Source of the DNA: Paludisphaera rhizosphaerae
GTDB lineage: Bacteria; Planctomycetota; Planctomycetia; Isosphaerales; Isosphaeraceae
Assembly: GCF_011065895.1 (NCBI RefSeq)
Contig: NZ_JAALCR010000018.1
Location: 101,918 to 165,917 of the forward strand
Reading direction: 5' to 3'
Length of the DNA: 64,000 nt
Part shown: positions 18,296 through 27,654 of the stretch, one piece after another
Layout: the number at the start of each line of letters is the position of its first letter
Position numbering within the stretch: the stretch's first letter is position 1
Program-made: the position numbers and the translations under genes
Notes under the pieces: generated by a model
Seen by the model: the letters and a program-made list of their open reading frames with translations, nothing else
Databases searched by the model: none
What the model was told of the DNA's origin: nothing

Positions 18296-18375
18296 AAAGC
18301 CAAGCTATGCCTACAGGTCCGACGACCCTCACCCGGCCCTTCGGGCCACCCTCTCCCGGCGGGAGAGGGACGAGG
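18296..18375. repeat. Single arm of a family 2 palindromic element
   Basis: The stretch CTATGCCTACAGGTCCGACG is followed by ACCCTCACCCGGCCCTTCGG and a CCCTCTCCCGGCGGGAGAGGG hairpin. It matches the right arm of the element at 9721-9766 (CTATGCTTGCAAGTCCGACG). No partner arm is seen nearby, so it is a solo arm in the divergent gap between the thioredoxin-TPR and phosphatase genes. Confidence 0.65.
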
Positions 18376-18511
18376 CCCTTGAGCGCGAGACTTCACCAGA
18401 TGATACGCCCCTCCGTAGTCCTCGGGAACCGGCCCCCCCCTCGACCGACCGGGTATAATGGACCCGAGTTCACGGATCGATCAGGACGGATGGACGAAGC
18501 GAGCGCCACCC

Positions 18512-19855
18512 ATGTCATCCATCGAGAGTGCCCCGAGCGTCGCCGGTTCGCTCCCCGCCGAGCCCCCCTCCCCCGCCTGGGGATCCAGCGATTGGCAGGC
18601 CAGGCTGGCGGAGGTCGCCGAGTTGATGCGGGAGATGAGCAACCACACGGATCCCCAGGAGATGGTGCGCGCCTACGGCCGTCGCGTCCGCCAGATCATG
18701 CCCTCGGATCGGTGGATCTCCCTTAGCCGCCGCGGGCTCGAATACCCCCAGTACCGCATCACCCGGTCGAGCCTCTGGACGGAGGAGGTCAACCCCTGGA
18801 AGCAGAAGGACAAGCTGCCCGTGCTGGAGGGGGGCCTCCTCGCGGAGCTGATCTACGCCGACCAGCCCAGGATCATCGACGACATCTCCGCCGAGATGAA
18901 GCCCGACGACCCCGCCGCCGACCAACTCGCCGGCATGCGGTCGCTGATGGCCATGCCGCACTACGACCAGGGCGTGGGACTGAACATGGTCGTCTCGCTG
19001 CGCGAGGCCCCCAACGCGTGGGAACCCGAAGAGTTCCCCGAGCGCTTCTGGATCAGCAGCCTGTTCGGCCGGGCCACCCAGAACCTCGTCCTCACCGACC
19101 AGCTCAAGCAGGCCTACGACGTCGTCGACCGCGAGTTGCGCGTCGTCGCCGACATCCAGCGCTCGCTTCTGCCCAAGAAGCTCCCCGAGATCCCCGGCGT
19201 CGAGCTGGCGACCTACTACCGGACCTCGCAGTGGGCGGGCGGCGACTACTACGACTTCTTCGAGCTGCCCGGCGGCCGCTGGGGCTTTCTCATCGCCGAC
19301 GTCAGCGGCCACGGCACGCCAGCCGCCGTGATGATGGCCATCCTCCACAGCCTCTCGCACGGGCACCCGGGACACCCCGACCCGCCGGGCGCCCTGCTGA
19401 AGCACGTCAACCAGCGGCTGGCGACCACCTACACGGCCGAGAACGAGGTCTTCGTCACCGCCTTCTACGGGATCTACGATCCGTCCTCGCGGACGTTCTC
19501 CTACGCCTGCGCTGGGCACAACCCACCCCGGATCCGAAGGTGCTCACAAGGAACGGTGATCGCCCTGGAAGACGTCGGCGGGCCGCCGCTGGGCCTGTTC
19601 GAGGGCCTGGACTACGCCGAGTCGTCCGTCACCCTCGTCCCCGGCGACTACCTGGTCCTGTACACCGACGGCGTCACCGAGGCCATGAACGCCCAGGGGA
19701 ACCAGTTCACCCCCGATCGGCTCGACACCATCCTGGGCCTCTGCTCCCTCTCCGCCAAACAGATGGTCGACGCCATCCTCGAAGGCGTCGACGGCTTCAC
19801 CGGCCGCCGAGACCCCGACGACGACCAGACCCTGGTGGTGGCGAGGATCTCGTGA
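18512..19855 (+). CDS. SpoIIE/RsbU-type PP2C protein phosphatase with N-terminal sensor region
   Basis: Predicted Ser phosphatase of partner-switching signalling (dephosphorylates anti-anti-sigma/STAS proteins), about 447 aa from ATG 18512; 18458 is an in-frame alternative. The N-terminal half looks like a GAF-type sensor without clear ligand residues. A helical linker (LKQAYDVVDRELRVVADIQR) leads into the catalytic domain, with metal-binding Asp residues in WAGGDYYDFFEL and IADVSGHGTPAAVMM, then TFSYACAGHNPP, and the C-terminal YTDGVTEAMN and DDQTLVVARIS. All metal ligands appear intact. No STAS or anti-sigma kinase gene lies nearby. There is no membrane segment. Confidence 0.93.
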   Translation: MSSIESAPSVAGSLPAEPPSPAWGSSDWQARLAEVAELMREMSNHTDPQEMVRAYGRRVRQIMPSDRWISLSRRGLEYPQYRITRSSLWTEEVNPWKQKDKLPVLEGGLLAELIYADQPRIIDDISAEMKPDDPAADQLAGMRSLMAMPHYDQGVGLNMVVSLREAPNAWEPEEFPERFWISSLFGRATQNLVLTDQLKQAYDVVDRELRVVADIQRSLLPKKLPEIPGVELATYYRTSQWAGGDYYDFFELPGGRWGFLIADVSGHGTPAAVMMAILHSLSHGHPGHPDPPGALLKHVNQRLATTYTAENEVFVTAFYGIYDPSSRTFSYACAGHNPPRIRRCSQGTVIALEDVGGPPLGLFEGLDYAESSVTLVPGDYLVLYTDGVTEAMNAQGNQFTPDRLDTILGLCSLSAKQMVDAILEGVDGFTGRRDPDDDQTLVVARIS

Positions 19856-19889
19856 CCCGGGATACAACGACACCATAGCTGAGGCAACC

Positions 19890-20384
19890 GTGGACCTCCC
19901 CCGCCCCCGCACGACGATTCGCAGCTTGATGGTCCACGTGCTGAGCATCGCTCTGTTAATGGGATGGTTCGTGGCGTTGCGAAGCTACGTCGGCGCATGG
20001 GAGGCGCGTAGGGTCGAGCTATACCGCCAGCACGACGCCGCCATGGCCGCCGGCGATCAAATGCTGGAGATCGCCGCCACGGCCGGTCGCACGGCCGTGG
20101 CGAGACGGATTGGCGGCACCGGCAAGTCGAGAACCGCAGACTGGACCGTCTGGGCCGAAGCCTACGAGGACGTCAACGGCCGAAAGCCCTTGATCCGCGT
20201 GGCCGCCTTCGGGCGCAACGGCCGCCTCTCATCCGAACTTGATCCCATCCGGATCGAGACCTATGGAGCGCCGCTGGACGACGCCTGGATCGAAGTCTTT
20301 CAGCGGACTTGCCGCGAACGTGGCTGGACGTACGAAATCGTCCGCGCCGCCCCCGCGGCGTCTTTCCCTCCGCCGCCACCCTGA
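19890..20384 (+). CDS. Membrane protein of unknown function
   Basis: A 164-aa protein with one N-terminal transmembrane helix (SLMVHVLSIALLMGWFVAL) and a soluble remainder with no known domain. The distal part has a compact mixed pattern (WTVWAEAYEDVNGRKPLIRV, then DDAWIEVFQRTCRERGWTYE), ending in a Pro tail. It follows the phosphatase gene by about 35 bases on the same strand and may be co-transcribed. I do not recognise the family. Confidence 0.65.
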   Translation: MDLPRPRTTIRSLMVHVLSIALLMGWFVALRSYVGAWEARRVELYRQHDAAMAAGDQMLEIAATAGRTAVARRIGGTGKSRTADWTVWAEAYEDVNGRKPLIRVAAFGRNGRLSSELDPIRIETYGAPLDDAWIEVFQRTCRERGWTYEIVRAAPAASFPPPPP

Positions 20385-20457
20385 CCCGCTTGTTCGATCA
20401 TTGCCCGAGGAGGCGAGCCGTTCGAGATCACTGAGCGCCCGCTGCATGAGTCGATCC

Positions 20458-20712
20458 TCATGGCAGCGGCGGCAGGCCGTGTTTCCGACGAAGTTCGTCA
20501 ACGGCCTGGCGCGCCGGGGCGACGCGGCCGGCTTCAGCGTCGGCAAGTCCCTCGCGGATGGCATCGAGGGTCTCCGCGAGTGCCTCGTCGCTCTGATTCG
20601 CAACCTCCCATTGAGCGAGCGTCTCGCCGAGCGTGGGCTCGACCCCACCCTCGACGAGACGTTGTTCGATGAAGCCCTTGAAGGCCTTGAGGTCGTTGAT
20701 GCGATCGGTCGC
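20458..20712 (-). CDS. Small antitoxin-like protein with start codon out of frame
   Basis: On the minus strand a clean 80-codon frame ends at TGA 20458-20460 and reads ...INDLKAFKGFIEQRL, then EPTLGETLAQWEVANQ and DAIREGLADAEAGRVAPARQ, ending DELRRKHGLPPLP. The C-terminal REGLADAEAGRV and RKHG pattern resembles small addiction-module antitoxins. No ATG, GTG or TTG opens this frame. A well-placed GGGAGGAACG before ATG 20714 is present but in the neighbouring frame, two bases off; correcting it would give M-T-D-R-I-N-D-L. So either a frameshift near the start (mutation or assembly error) or an unusual start. No toxin gene is adjacent. Start coordinate is approximate. Confidence 0.5.
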   Translation of the reverse strand, partial: ATDRINDLKAFKGFIEQRLVEGGVEPTLGETLAQWEVANQSDEALAETLDAIREGLADAEAGRVAPARQAVDELRRKHGLPPLP

Positions 20713-20794
20713 ATGATGGACGTTCCTCCCGAGGGATTCTACCAGGGGAGGACGTCCGACGTCGGTCGATATCAGGTACGTAGACCGGGCCGGC

Positions 20795-21805
20795 TCAATA
20801 CGCGTCGGCCGAGATGATCTCTCCCCCGCGGGTGGAGCTGAGGGCTCGCCAGACGCCGAGGTTGATCGAGTTCTTGCAGAACCGGACGCTGCCGTCGCAC
20901 ATGGCGGTGTTGACGCCGCCGGAGTGTCGGCTGCGGGCGGCGGTGGTGATCAGGGTGACGTCGGGGGCGGAGATGCACGGGGGGTTGGGGCGCGAGGAGT
21001 CGCAGTAGCCTGCGCCGGGCTCCATCTGGTCGGGGATCGGACTGTTGGGCGCCAGCCAGGCCTCGAAGGCCGCGCCGCCGTACCACCAGCCGAAGCCGCG
21101 GAGGTCGCGCGAGACGACCTGTCGGCCCTGGATCTGTTCGGCGGCCATCAACGTGTTGCTCAGGCCGTCGATGATCTCGCTGATCCGAGCCACTCGGTAG
21201 CCGCCCGTCGGGCCCGTCAGGACGCTCGATGGGATCGACTGGTTGGGGGAGCCGATGTCGCTGAACGGGGCCCCCAGGAACGGGTAGTTCTGGAACGTCG
21301 CCTGGTTCTGGAACTTGAAAAGGTTGCCGAAGTTGACTGCATAGTTGTGCGACGTGACGGAGCGGGTAATGCCGTTGACGGTCGAACTGATCGGGGCCTG
21401 CGGTTCGTCGGACGGGCACGTGTAGGCCGAGATCCGGCTCGACGACACGGTGATGTTGAACACCGACCCGTAGGAGACCCCCTGCGTCGTCGAACCGACC
21501 ATGTTATTGCCCGCGGTGTTCCAGGCGTTGAACAGATTTTGCTGCTCCACATAAGGGAGCACGAAGACCTGCCACGTCCCCCAGATGCTCCCCTTAATCC
21601 CCGGCGGAAACGAGCCCATCGCGGACTCGTAGTTCATCACCCCCAGCCCGATCTGTTTCAGGTTGTTGACGCACTGGGCCCGCCGCGCCGCCTCGCGGGC
21701 GCTCTGGACGGCGGGCAATAGCAGGGCGATGAGGACGGCAATGATCGCGATGACCACCAACAACTCGATCAGCGTGAACGCGCGGCGCGGCGAGGACGTC
21801 GGCAT
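20795..21805 (-). CDS. DUF1559 prepilin-like protein
   Basis: Second DUF1559 protein, 336 aa. ATG 21805 has a strong AGGAGG upstream. The N-terminus is [20 protein letters not shown], a class III prepilin leader with the Glu+5 of mature pilins, then [20 protein letters not shown] and [20 protein letters not shown]. The C-terminal part carries [20 protein letters not shown] and the [13 protein letters not shown] end shared with the first copy. It is preceded by a small lipoprotein gene (21944-22393) on the same strand, so both DUF1559 loci here pair with a lipoprotein. Exported; function unknown. Confidence 0.95.
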   Translation of the reverse strand: MPTSSPRRAFTLIELLVVIAIIAVLIALLLPAVQSAREAARRAQCVNNLKQIGLGVMNYESAMGSFPPGIKGSIWGTWQVFVLPYVEQQNLFNAWNTAGNNMVGSTTQGVSYGSVFNITVSSSRISAYTCPSDEPQAPISSTVNGITRSVTSHNYAVNFGNLFKFQNQATFQNYPFLGAPFSDIGSPNQSIPSSVLTGPTGGYRVARISEIIDGLSNTLMAAEQIQGRQVVSRDLRGFGWWYGGAAFEAWLAPNSPIPDQMEPGAGYCDSSRPNPPCISAPDVTLITTAARSRHSGGVNTAMCDGSVRFCKNSINLGVWRALSSTRGGEIISADAY

Positions 21806-21943
21806 GGGGACCTCCTGGTAACGCTGGATGCGCCGGGCCCGTCGGGGCGGCGCTCGTGGTGTGAGGATGCGCGGAGAGGTCGATCGAGGCGGGGAGAAGT
21901 TCTTGAGGAGAGAGGAAGGTCGAGCCCGGAGAGGGGCTCGGGG

Positions 21944-22393
21944 TCACTTCTTCTTGAGGTCGAAGTCGTACGAGTTGGGGCCGCCGGGCCTGACCTCGGC
22001 CGTCAGCTCGGTCTGGAGGTTGTAGCGGATCGGGATCTCGCCCGTCCGAGGCGCCGGCTTGGCCTGGATGGCGCCGGGCATCTCATTGTTGTTCAGCTCG
22101 ACCGGCTCCTTGGGAACCGATCCCTGGGAGAAGATCATCACCTTGTAGGTTCCCGGCCCCGGGCCGTCGGCCCTGACCACGTTGAAACGGCCGTCCACGA
22201 CCGGGCCGCCCGAGGCGACCCCCGCCTCCGCGGCCTCCGGAAGGAACTGGATCGTCCCGATTTTCAGCGGCTGGCCGTCAAGGTTCACCGTTCCGGAGAT
22301 CGGCTCGCGAGGAACGTCGTCCACCTCGCTGCAACCACCCGCCGAGGCCAGCGCGACGACCACCGCCGCGACGCCGATTCGCGCTCGCGTCAT
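21944..22393 (-). CDS. Lipoprotein with transthyretin-like/carboxypeptidase-regulatory fold
   Basis: A predicted lipoprotein of about 149 aa (start ATG 22393; ATG 22399 also possible): signal MTRARIGVAAVVVALASAGG followed by lipobox Cys. The mature domain has the pattern common in planctomycetes next to DUF1559 genes: ISGTVNLDGQPLKIGTIQFL, a central GGPVVDGRFNV, and GPGTYKVMIF, which is the carboxypeptidase-regulatory beta-sandwich. It ends SYDFDLKKK. Lies about 140 bases upstream of the DUF1559 gene and likely in the same transcript. Confidence 0.82.
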   Translation of the reverse strand: MTRARIGVAAVVVALASAGGCSEVDDVPREPISGTVNLDGQPLKIGTIQFLPEAAEAGVASGGPVVDGRFNVVRADGPGPGTYKVMIFSQGSVPKEPVELNNNEMPGAIQAKPAPRTGEIPIRYNLQTELTAEVRPGGPNSYDFDLKKK

Positions 22394-22454
22394 GAGCATG
22401 TCCTCGTCGTCTCGATCGCCGCCGAGCCCGTCCCAGCGGCCCGGGAGTGAGATT

Positions 22455-22570
22455 CTAATGAAGGCGAAATCGAGCACAACAAAAATCCAACTATTCTAAT
22501 CCAATTTCATCAAACAGTATTGCATCAACAACCTCGGCATTATCCTTCGATTTTTTCATACGACGTATCG
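22455..22570. promoter_or_regulatory. AT-rich intergenic island between divergent genes
   Basis: In otherwise GC-rich DNA this stretch is markedly AT-rich (for example ACAAAAATCCAACTATTCTA and a GATTTTTTCATAC run). It separates the divergently transcribed lipoprotein and polysaccharide pyruvyl transferase genes, so it probably contains their promoters. No specific -35/-10 pair can be assigned with confidence. Confidence 0.35.
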
Positions 22571-22698
22571 TCCCTGCGTCGACTGCGGGCGGTCGTCGTG
22601 TCTCCTCACCCAATCCGGACGGCCTCCGATGTACGTGGTGGCGTCGCCGTCGCCGGCCGTCTATCCTGACGACGGATCAACAACGGGAGGACGTCGTC

Positions 22699-23928
22699 AT
22701 GAACCGTCGGGATTGGATCCGGTCCGCCGTCGCATCGGCGGCGCTTTCGCGGGGAGCCCTTGGGGCGCGGGTCGAGGCGAAGAAGCGCATCCTGCTGCGG
22801 TCGTCGTGGCAGACGGTGAACATCGGCGACGTCGCGCATACGCCGGGGATGCTGCGGCTGCTGGAGCAGCACCTGCCGGAGTGCGAGGTCACGCTCTGGC
22901 CCAGCAGCGTTGACAACGGCGTCGACGAGATCCTCCGCAAGCGGTTCCCGAAGCTGGCGATCATGCCGAAGACCGGCGAGGCCAAGGCCGAGGCGTTCAA
23001 GACCCACGACTTCCTGCTGCACGGTTCAGGGCCGTCGATCGTCGGGCAGACGAGCCTGGTCGAGTGGAAGCAGAAGACGGGCAAGCCCTACGGCATCGGC
23101 GGCGTGACGTGGACGTACACGCCCGAGGGGTTGAAGGTGATCGACGGCGCCCGGTTCGCGTTCTTCCGCGATTCCGTTTCGCTGGGCGTGGCGAAGGAGC
23201 ATGGGGCGACCTGCCCCGTTCTGGAGTTCGGCCCCGACGCCACCTTCGCCTGCGACCTCGTCGCCGACGCTCCCGCCGAGGCCTGGCTGAAGGAGGTCGG
23301 GCTGGAGGAAGGGAAATTCGTCTGCTGCATCGCCCGCCAGCGCAAAACGCCCTACTGGGAGGTCAAACCCGAGCGCAAGTTCGAGCCCGAGACCCAGGCG
23401 TACAACGACCAGATGAAGGAGCACGACATCGCCCCTCTGCGCGAGGCCGTGATCGCCGTGGTCCGCCAGACGTCCATGAAGGTCCTGCTCTGCCCGGAAG
23501 ACGCCACCCAGATGAAGCTGAACCGGGAGACGATCTACGACAAGCTCCCCGAAGACGTGAAGCCCCGCGTCGTCTGGCGGAAGGACTACTGGCTGACCGA
23601 CTTCGCCCAGAGCGTCTACAACCGCAGCGCGGGCCTGTTCGGCAACGAGCAGCACAGCCCCATCATGTGCATCGGCCACGGAATTCCGGCCGTCGTCTGC
23701 CGGTTCAAGGAACAGACCTCCAAGGGCTTCATGTGGAAGGACATCGGCCTGGAGGACTGGCTCCTCGACCACGACCACGACGAGCCCGCCCAGCGCCTGA
23801 CCCCCATCGTCCTCTCCATCATCAACGATCCCGCCGCCGCAAAGGCCAAGGCCCTCAAAGCCAAGGCCGTCGCCGACGCCCGGATGAAGCGGATGATGGA
23901 CGTGCTGCGCGGGGAGTTGGGGATTTGA
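22699..23928 (+). CDS. Polysaccharide pyruvyl transferase family protein
   Basis: A 409-aa protein; family members add pyruvate ketals to exopolysaccharide sugars, though many planctomycete homologues are uncharacterised. ATG 22699 follows GGGAGG. The N-terminus MNRRDWIRSAVASAALSRGA is a twin-arginine-like signal, unusual for a family that normally uses cytosolic phosphoenolpyruvate. Family features: ILLRSSWQTVNIGDVAHTPG, FLLHGSGPSIVG, PYGIGGVTW, FFRDSVSLGVAKEHG, CCIARQRK, and the late RSAGLFGNEQHSPIMCIGHG. The following genes encode a tricorn-like protease and a flippase in the same direction. Confidence 0.8.
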   Translation: MNRRDWIRSAVASAALSRGALGARVEAKKRILLRSSWQTVNIGDVAHTPGMLRLLEQHLPECEVTLWPSSVDNGVDEILRKRFPKLAIMPKTGEAKAEAFKTHDFLLHGSGPSIVGQTSLVEWKQKTGKPYGIGGVTWTYTPEGLKVIDGARFAFFRDSVSLGVAKEHGATCPVLEFGPDATFACDLVADAPAEAWLKEVGLEEGKFVCCIARQRKTPYWEVKPERKFEPETQAYNDQMKEHDIAPLREAVIAVVRQTSMKVLLCPEDATQMKLNRETIYDKLPEDVKPRVVWRKDYWLTDFAQSVYNRSAGLFGNEQHSPIMCIGHGIPAVVCRFKEQTSKGFMWKDIGLEDWLLDHDHDEPAQRLTPIVLSIINDPAAAKAKALKAKAVADARMKRMMDVLRGELGI

Positions 23929-23970
23929 AAGGCTCCAGGCGATCCCATCGAATCCGTCGATGCACTTCAA

Positions 23971-24085
23971 GAAGGTGCCGCGCAGCGGCGGATGAGGGTC
24001 GTTGCACTTCGGATCGAGCCACACACGTCCGACACAGCCTCCGAACTCCGATGACCCTCCCCCGGCGGGAAAGGGTACGAAGAGA
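23971..24085. repeat. Diverged family 2 palindromic repeat
   Basis: The stretch GGTGCCGCGCAGCGGCGGAT with GAGGGTCGTTGCACTTCGG and, further on, GATGACCCTCCCCCGGCGGG resembles the arms of the element at 9460-9508/9738-9766. It fills the gap between the pyruvyl transferase and protease genes. Confidence 0.5.
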
Positions 24086-24113
24086 TCTCTTCGACCAAGG
24101 AAGAAGACCTGAG

Positions 24114-27100
24114 ATGACGTCGAGCCGCATGCGTTGGAGACTGGCGTTCGTTGCGGCCCTGCTGTCAGCAGCGGCCGAAGCAAAGGCCGTGGACCCGTCC
24201 GACACACGGATGCTGGCCTTGCCGGCGATCGCGCCGGGGCGGATCGCGTTCACGTATGCGGACGACGTCTGGACGGCCGACGCGGACGGCTCGCACGCGC
24301 GGCGGTTGACGTCTCATCCGGGGGTGGAGAGCTGGCCGAGATTCTCACCCGACGGCAAGACGATCGCGTTCACGGGGACGTACGACGGCAACGTCGACGT
24401 CTTCGTGGTTCCTGCCGACGGCGGCGAGCCGAAGCGGCTGACCTGGCACCCCGGCGACGACGTCGTCCGCGGCTTCACGCCCGACGGCAAGGTTCTGTTC
24501 AACTCCCAACGCGGCGTATTCACGAACCGGTTCGGCCAGCTTTACAGCGTTGCGACGACCGGAGGCGCCCCCGATCGGCTGCCGGTCCCCTCGGCCGACA
24601 TGGGGGCGATCTCCCCCGACGGCGCGTACCTCGCCTACACGCCCATCGCCGAGCGGTTCCGCCAGTGGAAGAACTATCGCGGCGGCACGGCCTCGCGGAT
24701 CTGGGTCCTGAAGCTCGCCGACCTCTCGCACGTCGAGATCCCCAAACCCGAGGGCGGCTGCAACGACACCATGCCCATGTGGGTCGGCCAGACGGTCTAC
24801 TTCCTCTCCGACCGCGACGGCGAGTTCAACCTCTTCTCGTTCGACCCCGCCACGAAGGCCGTGGCCCGACTCACCGACCACAAGGACTTCCCCGTCGAAT
24901 CCGCCTCGGCCGGCGACGGCAGGATCATTTACGACCAAGCTGGATATCTACACGTCTACGACCCTGAGAAAAAAGCGTCGACCCGGCTGAAGGTCCCCGT
25001 TGCGGCTGATCTCGTCGAGGCTCGCCCTCGGCGCGTGAGCAATCCCAAGCTGATCCGCGCGGCGGACGTCTCGCCCAGCGGCAAGCGGGCTGTGCTGGAG
25101 TATCGCGGCGAGATCGTCACCGTCCCGGCCAAGCAAGGCGATCCGCGGAACCTCACCGAGACCCCCGCGATCCACGAGCGCTCGCCTGTCTGGTCGCCCG
25201 ACGGCAAGTCCATCGCGTATTTCAGCGACGCCTCCGGCGAGTACGCCCTGCACGTCCGGCCGCAGGACGGCAAGGGTGACGTGGTCGTTCACCGTCTGAG
25301 CGGCCCCGGCTATTACCAGGACCCCGTCTGGTCGCCCGACGGCAAGAAGATCGCCTTCACGGATTGCTCCAAGACCCTCGCCTACATCGACCTGGCCACC
25401 GACGCTGTGAAGAAGGTCGTCTCCGAGCCGATCTACTGGGACGACCGCCCCGTCGCGCGCTGGTCGCCCGATTCGAAGTGGATCGCCTACACCCTGCTGA
25501 GCAAGGCGGGGATCGGCACGGTCGGCCTCTACTCGCTCGATCAGGGGGCGAGTTTCCCGATCACCGACGGCCTCGCCGAAGCCGGCGATCCGGTCTTCGA
25601 CACCACCGGCAAGTATCTCTTCTTCTCCGCCTCGACCGACGCCGGCCCGATCAAGAACTCGTTCGATCAGTCGGCCACCGACGCCCCCATCTCATCCACG
25701 CTCTACGTCGTCACCCTCGCCAAGGCGACCCCCAACCCGCTCCTCAAGCTCAATGACGAGGAAGGCGAGAAGGACGACGACGAGAAGGACAAGGACAAGG
25801 CCAAGGACGAGAAGAAGGAAGCCGCCGGCAACGAGGATGAGACCTCCAAGAAGCTGGAGAAAGAAAAGGCCGACGACAAAGACAAGGACAAAGACAAAGC
25901 AAAGGATAAGGACAAGGAGAAGAAGGACGAGCCCAAGCCGACGGTGATCGAGGTCGACGGCATCGCGGGGCGGATCATCCCCGTCGCGCCGGTGGAGGCG
26001 GGCTGGATCACGAACGTCGCCGCTGGGGAGAAGGGGAAGGTCTATTACGTCCATCGCCCGGTCACGCGACCCATCCAGGAGGGCGAAGGCAAGCCTTCGC
26101 TCAAGCGGTTCGACTTCAAGACCCGCGAGGAGGAGACCCTCGCCGAAGGCGTGTCCGACTACCGGCTGACGCCCGACGGCAAGAAGATCCTCTACCGGGC
26201 GGGCGAGACCGTCGGGATCGTCGACGCCGGCAAGTTCAAGAAGGGCGACGGCGCGATCGCCGCCGTGGGCGCTGTGTCGATCGCCGTCGACCCCCGCGCC
26301 GAGTGGCCGCAGATCTTCCACGAGGCCTGGCGGATCAACCGCGACTTCTTCTACGCCCCCAATATGCACGGCGCCGACTGGGAGGCCGTGCGGAAGAAGT
26401 ACGAGCCGTTCCTCCCCCACCTGGCGACTCGCACCGACCTGAACCGCGTCATCCGCGCGATGCTCAGCGAGCTTTCCGTCGGCCACAGCTACCTCTTCGG
26501 CGGCGAGCGGGTGTACGAGCCGAAGAAGGTCCCCGTCGGCCTGCTGGGCGCCGACTACGAGGTCGCCGAAGGCCGCTACAAGTTCAAGACGATCTACGGC
26601 GGCGCCTTCTGGGATCCCGCCCTCCGCGCTCCGCTCACCGCTCCCGGCGTCGACGTGAAGGTCGGCGACTACTTGCTGGCCGTCGACGGCAAGGACGTCC
26701 GGGCCGACGCCGAGGTTTACAAACCGTTCGAGGGAACCGTCGGCCGCCGGACCGAGCTGAAGGTCGGCCCCAAGCCCGACGGCTCCGACGCCCGCACCGT
26801 GATCGTCGAGCCGATCGCCGAGGACGGCCCCCTGCGCAACCGGGCGTGGGTCGAGGGGAACCTCAAAAAGGTCCACGACCGCACCAAGGGACGCGTCGCC
26901 TACGTCTACGTCCCCGACACGGCGGGCAACGGCTTCGCGTCGTTCAAGCGGTATTTCTACCCTCAAGCCGACAAGGACGCCGTGATCGTCGACGAGCGGT
27001 TCAATGGCGGCGGCCAGATCGCCGACTACTACATCGACATGCTTCGACGCCCCCTGATCGCGTACTGGGCCACTCGCCACGGCGCCCCCCAGCGGACTCC

Positions 27101-27503
27101 CAACGCGGCGATCATGGGCCCCAAGGTGATGCTCATCGACGAGACGGCCGGCTCAGGCGGCGACATCCTCCCCTGGATGTTCCGCAAGTTCGGCCTCGGC
27201 CCGCTGGTCGGCAAGCGAACCTGGGGAGGCGTGGTCGGCATCCTGGAGTTCCCCGTCCTGATGGATGGGGGCATGGTCACGGCTCCCAATATCGCCCAGT
27301 TCACCGAGGACGGCTGGATCGTCGAGAACCAGGGCGTGCCGCCGGACGTCGACGTGGAGCAGGACCCCGCCCGCGTCGCGGCCGGCGAGGATCCGCAGCT
27401 CGACCGGGCGATCGCCATGATCCTGGAGGCTCTGGAGAAGTCCCCCACCCCCAAGCCGCCGTCGTTCCCCCCGCCGACCCGCGTCCGAAAGCCTTCGGAG
27501 TAA
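24114..27503 (+). CDS. Tricorn-like protease: beta-propellers plus PDZ and S41 peptidase domain
   Basis: Exported S41 peptidase of about 1129 aa. ATG 24114 begins a signal peptide (MTSSRMRWRLAFVAALLSAA). Then come TolB/PD40 beta-propeller blades (WPRFSPDGKTIAFTG, WSPDGKSIAYFSDASGE, WSPDGKKIAFTD), a highly charged Lys/Asp/Glu insert (about residues 548-607), a PDZ-like part (DVKVGDYLLAVDGKDV), and the catalytic core with LSVGHSYLFGG (His about 790), DERFNGGG and DETAGSGGD (Ser about 1013), and ENQGVPPDVDVEQDP near the end. These match the tricorn-type catalytic residues, so it should be active. Substrates are probably oligopeptides. The charged insert is not part of the classical tricorn architecture. 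Confidence 0.92.
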   Translation: MTSSRMRWRLAFVAALLSAAAEAKAVDPSDTRMLALPAIAPGRIAFTYADDVWTADADGSHARRLTSHPGVESWPRFSPDGKTIAFTGTYDGNVDVFVVPADGGEPKRLTWHPGDDVVRGFTPDGKVLFNSQRGVFTNRFGQLYSVATTGGAPDRLPVPSADMGAISPDGAYLAYTPIAERFRQWKNYRGGTASRIWVLKLADLSHVEIPKPEGGCNDTMPMWVGQTVYFLSDRDGEFNLFSFDPATKAVARLTDHKDFPVESASAGDGRIIYDQAGYLHVYDPEKKASTRLKVPVAADLVEARPRRVSNPKLIRAADVSPSGKRAVLEYRGEIVTVPAKQGDPRNLTETPAIHERSPVWSPDGKSIAYFSDASGEYALHVRPQDGKGDVVVHRLSGPGYYQDPVWSPDGKKIAFTDCSKTLAYIDLATDAVKKVVSEPIYWDDRPVARWSPDSKWIAYTLLSKAGIGTVGLYSLDQGASFPITDGLAEAGDPVFDTTGKYLFFSASTDAGPIKNSFDQSATDAPISSTLYVVTLAKATPNPLLKLNDEEGEKDDDEKDKDKAKDEKKEAAGNEDETSKKLEKEKADDKDKDKDKAKDKDKEKKDEPKPTVIEVDGIAGRIIPVAPVEAGWITNVAAGEKGKVYYVHRPVTRPIQEGEGKPSLKRFDFKTREEETLAEGVSDYRLTPDGKKILYRAGETVGIVDAGKFKKGDGAIAAVGAVSIAVDPRAEWPQIFHEAWRINRDFFYAPNMHGADWEAVRKKYEPFLPHLATRTDLNRVIRAMLSELSVGHSYLFGGERVYEPKKVPVGLLGADYEVAEGRYKFKTIYGGAFWDPALRAPLTAPGVDVKVGDYLLAVDGKDVRADAEVYKPFEGTVGRRTELKVGPKPDGSDARTVIVEPIAEDGPLRNRAWVEGNLKKVHDRTKGRVAYVYVPDTAGNGFASFKRYFYPQADKDAVIVDERFNGGGQIADYYIDMLRRPLIAYWATRHGAPQRTPNAAIMGPKVMLIDETAGSGGDILPWMFRKFGLGPLVGKRTWGGVVGILEFPVLMDGGMVTAPNIAQFTEDGWIVENQGVPPDVDVEQDPARVAAGEDPQLDRAIAMILEALEKSPTPKPPSFPPPTRVRKPSE

Positions 27504-27654
27504 GGTGATTGACGTCGGGCCCCGGCGCCTCCCCTCGATTGGATTGGGGTATCGAGTCGCGCCGGGCCCCGTTAAGATACGGCCCGTTCGATTCACATCT
27601 GGGGATGTCACGCGGAGCGCGACCGGATTGTCTTCGCCGCCGAGGAAGGACCCT

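Noticed and set aside
20239..20817. Plus-strand frame opposite the antitoxin-like gene
   Set aside because: The minus-strand frame shows the coherent antitoxin-like pattern; the plus frame overlaps the preceding gene and the DUF1559 gene end.
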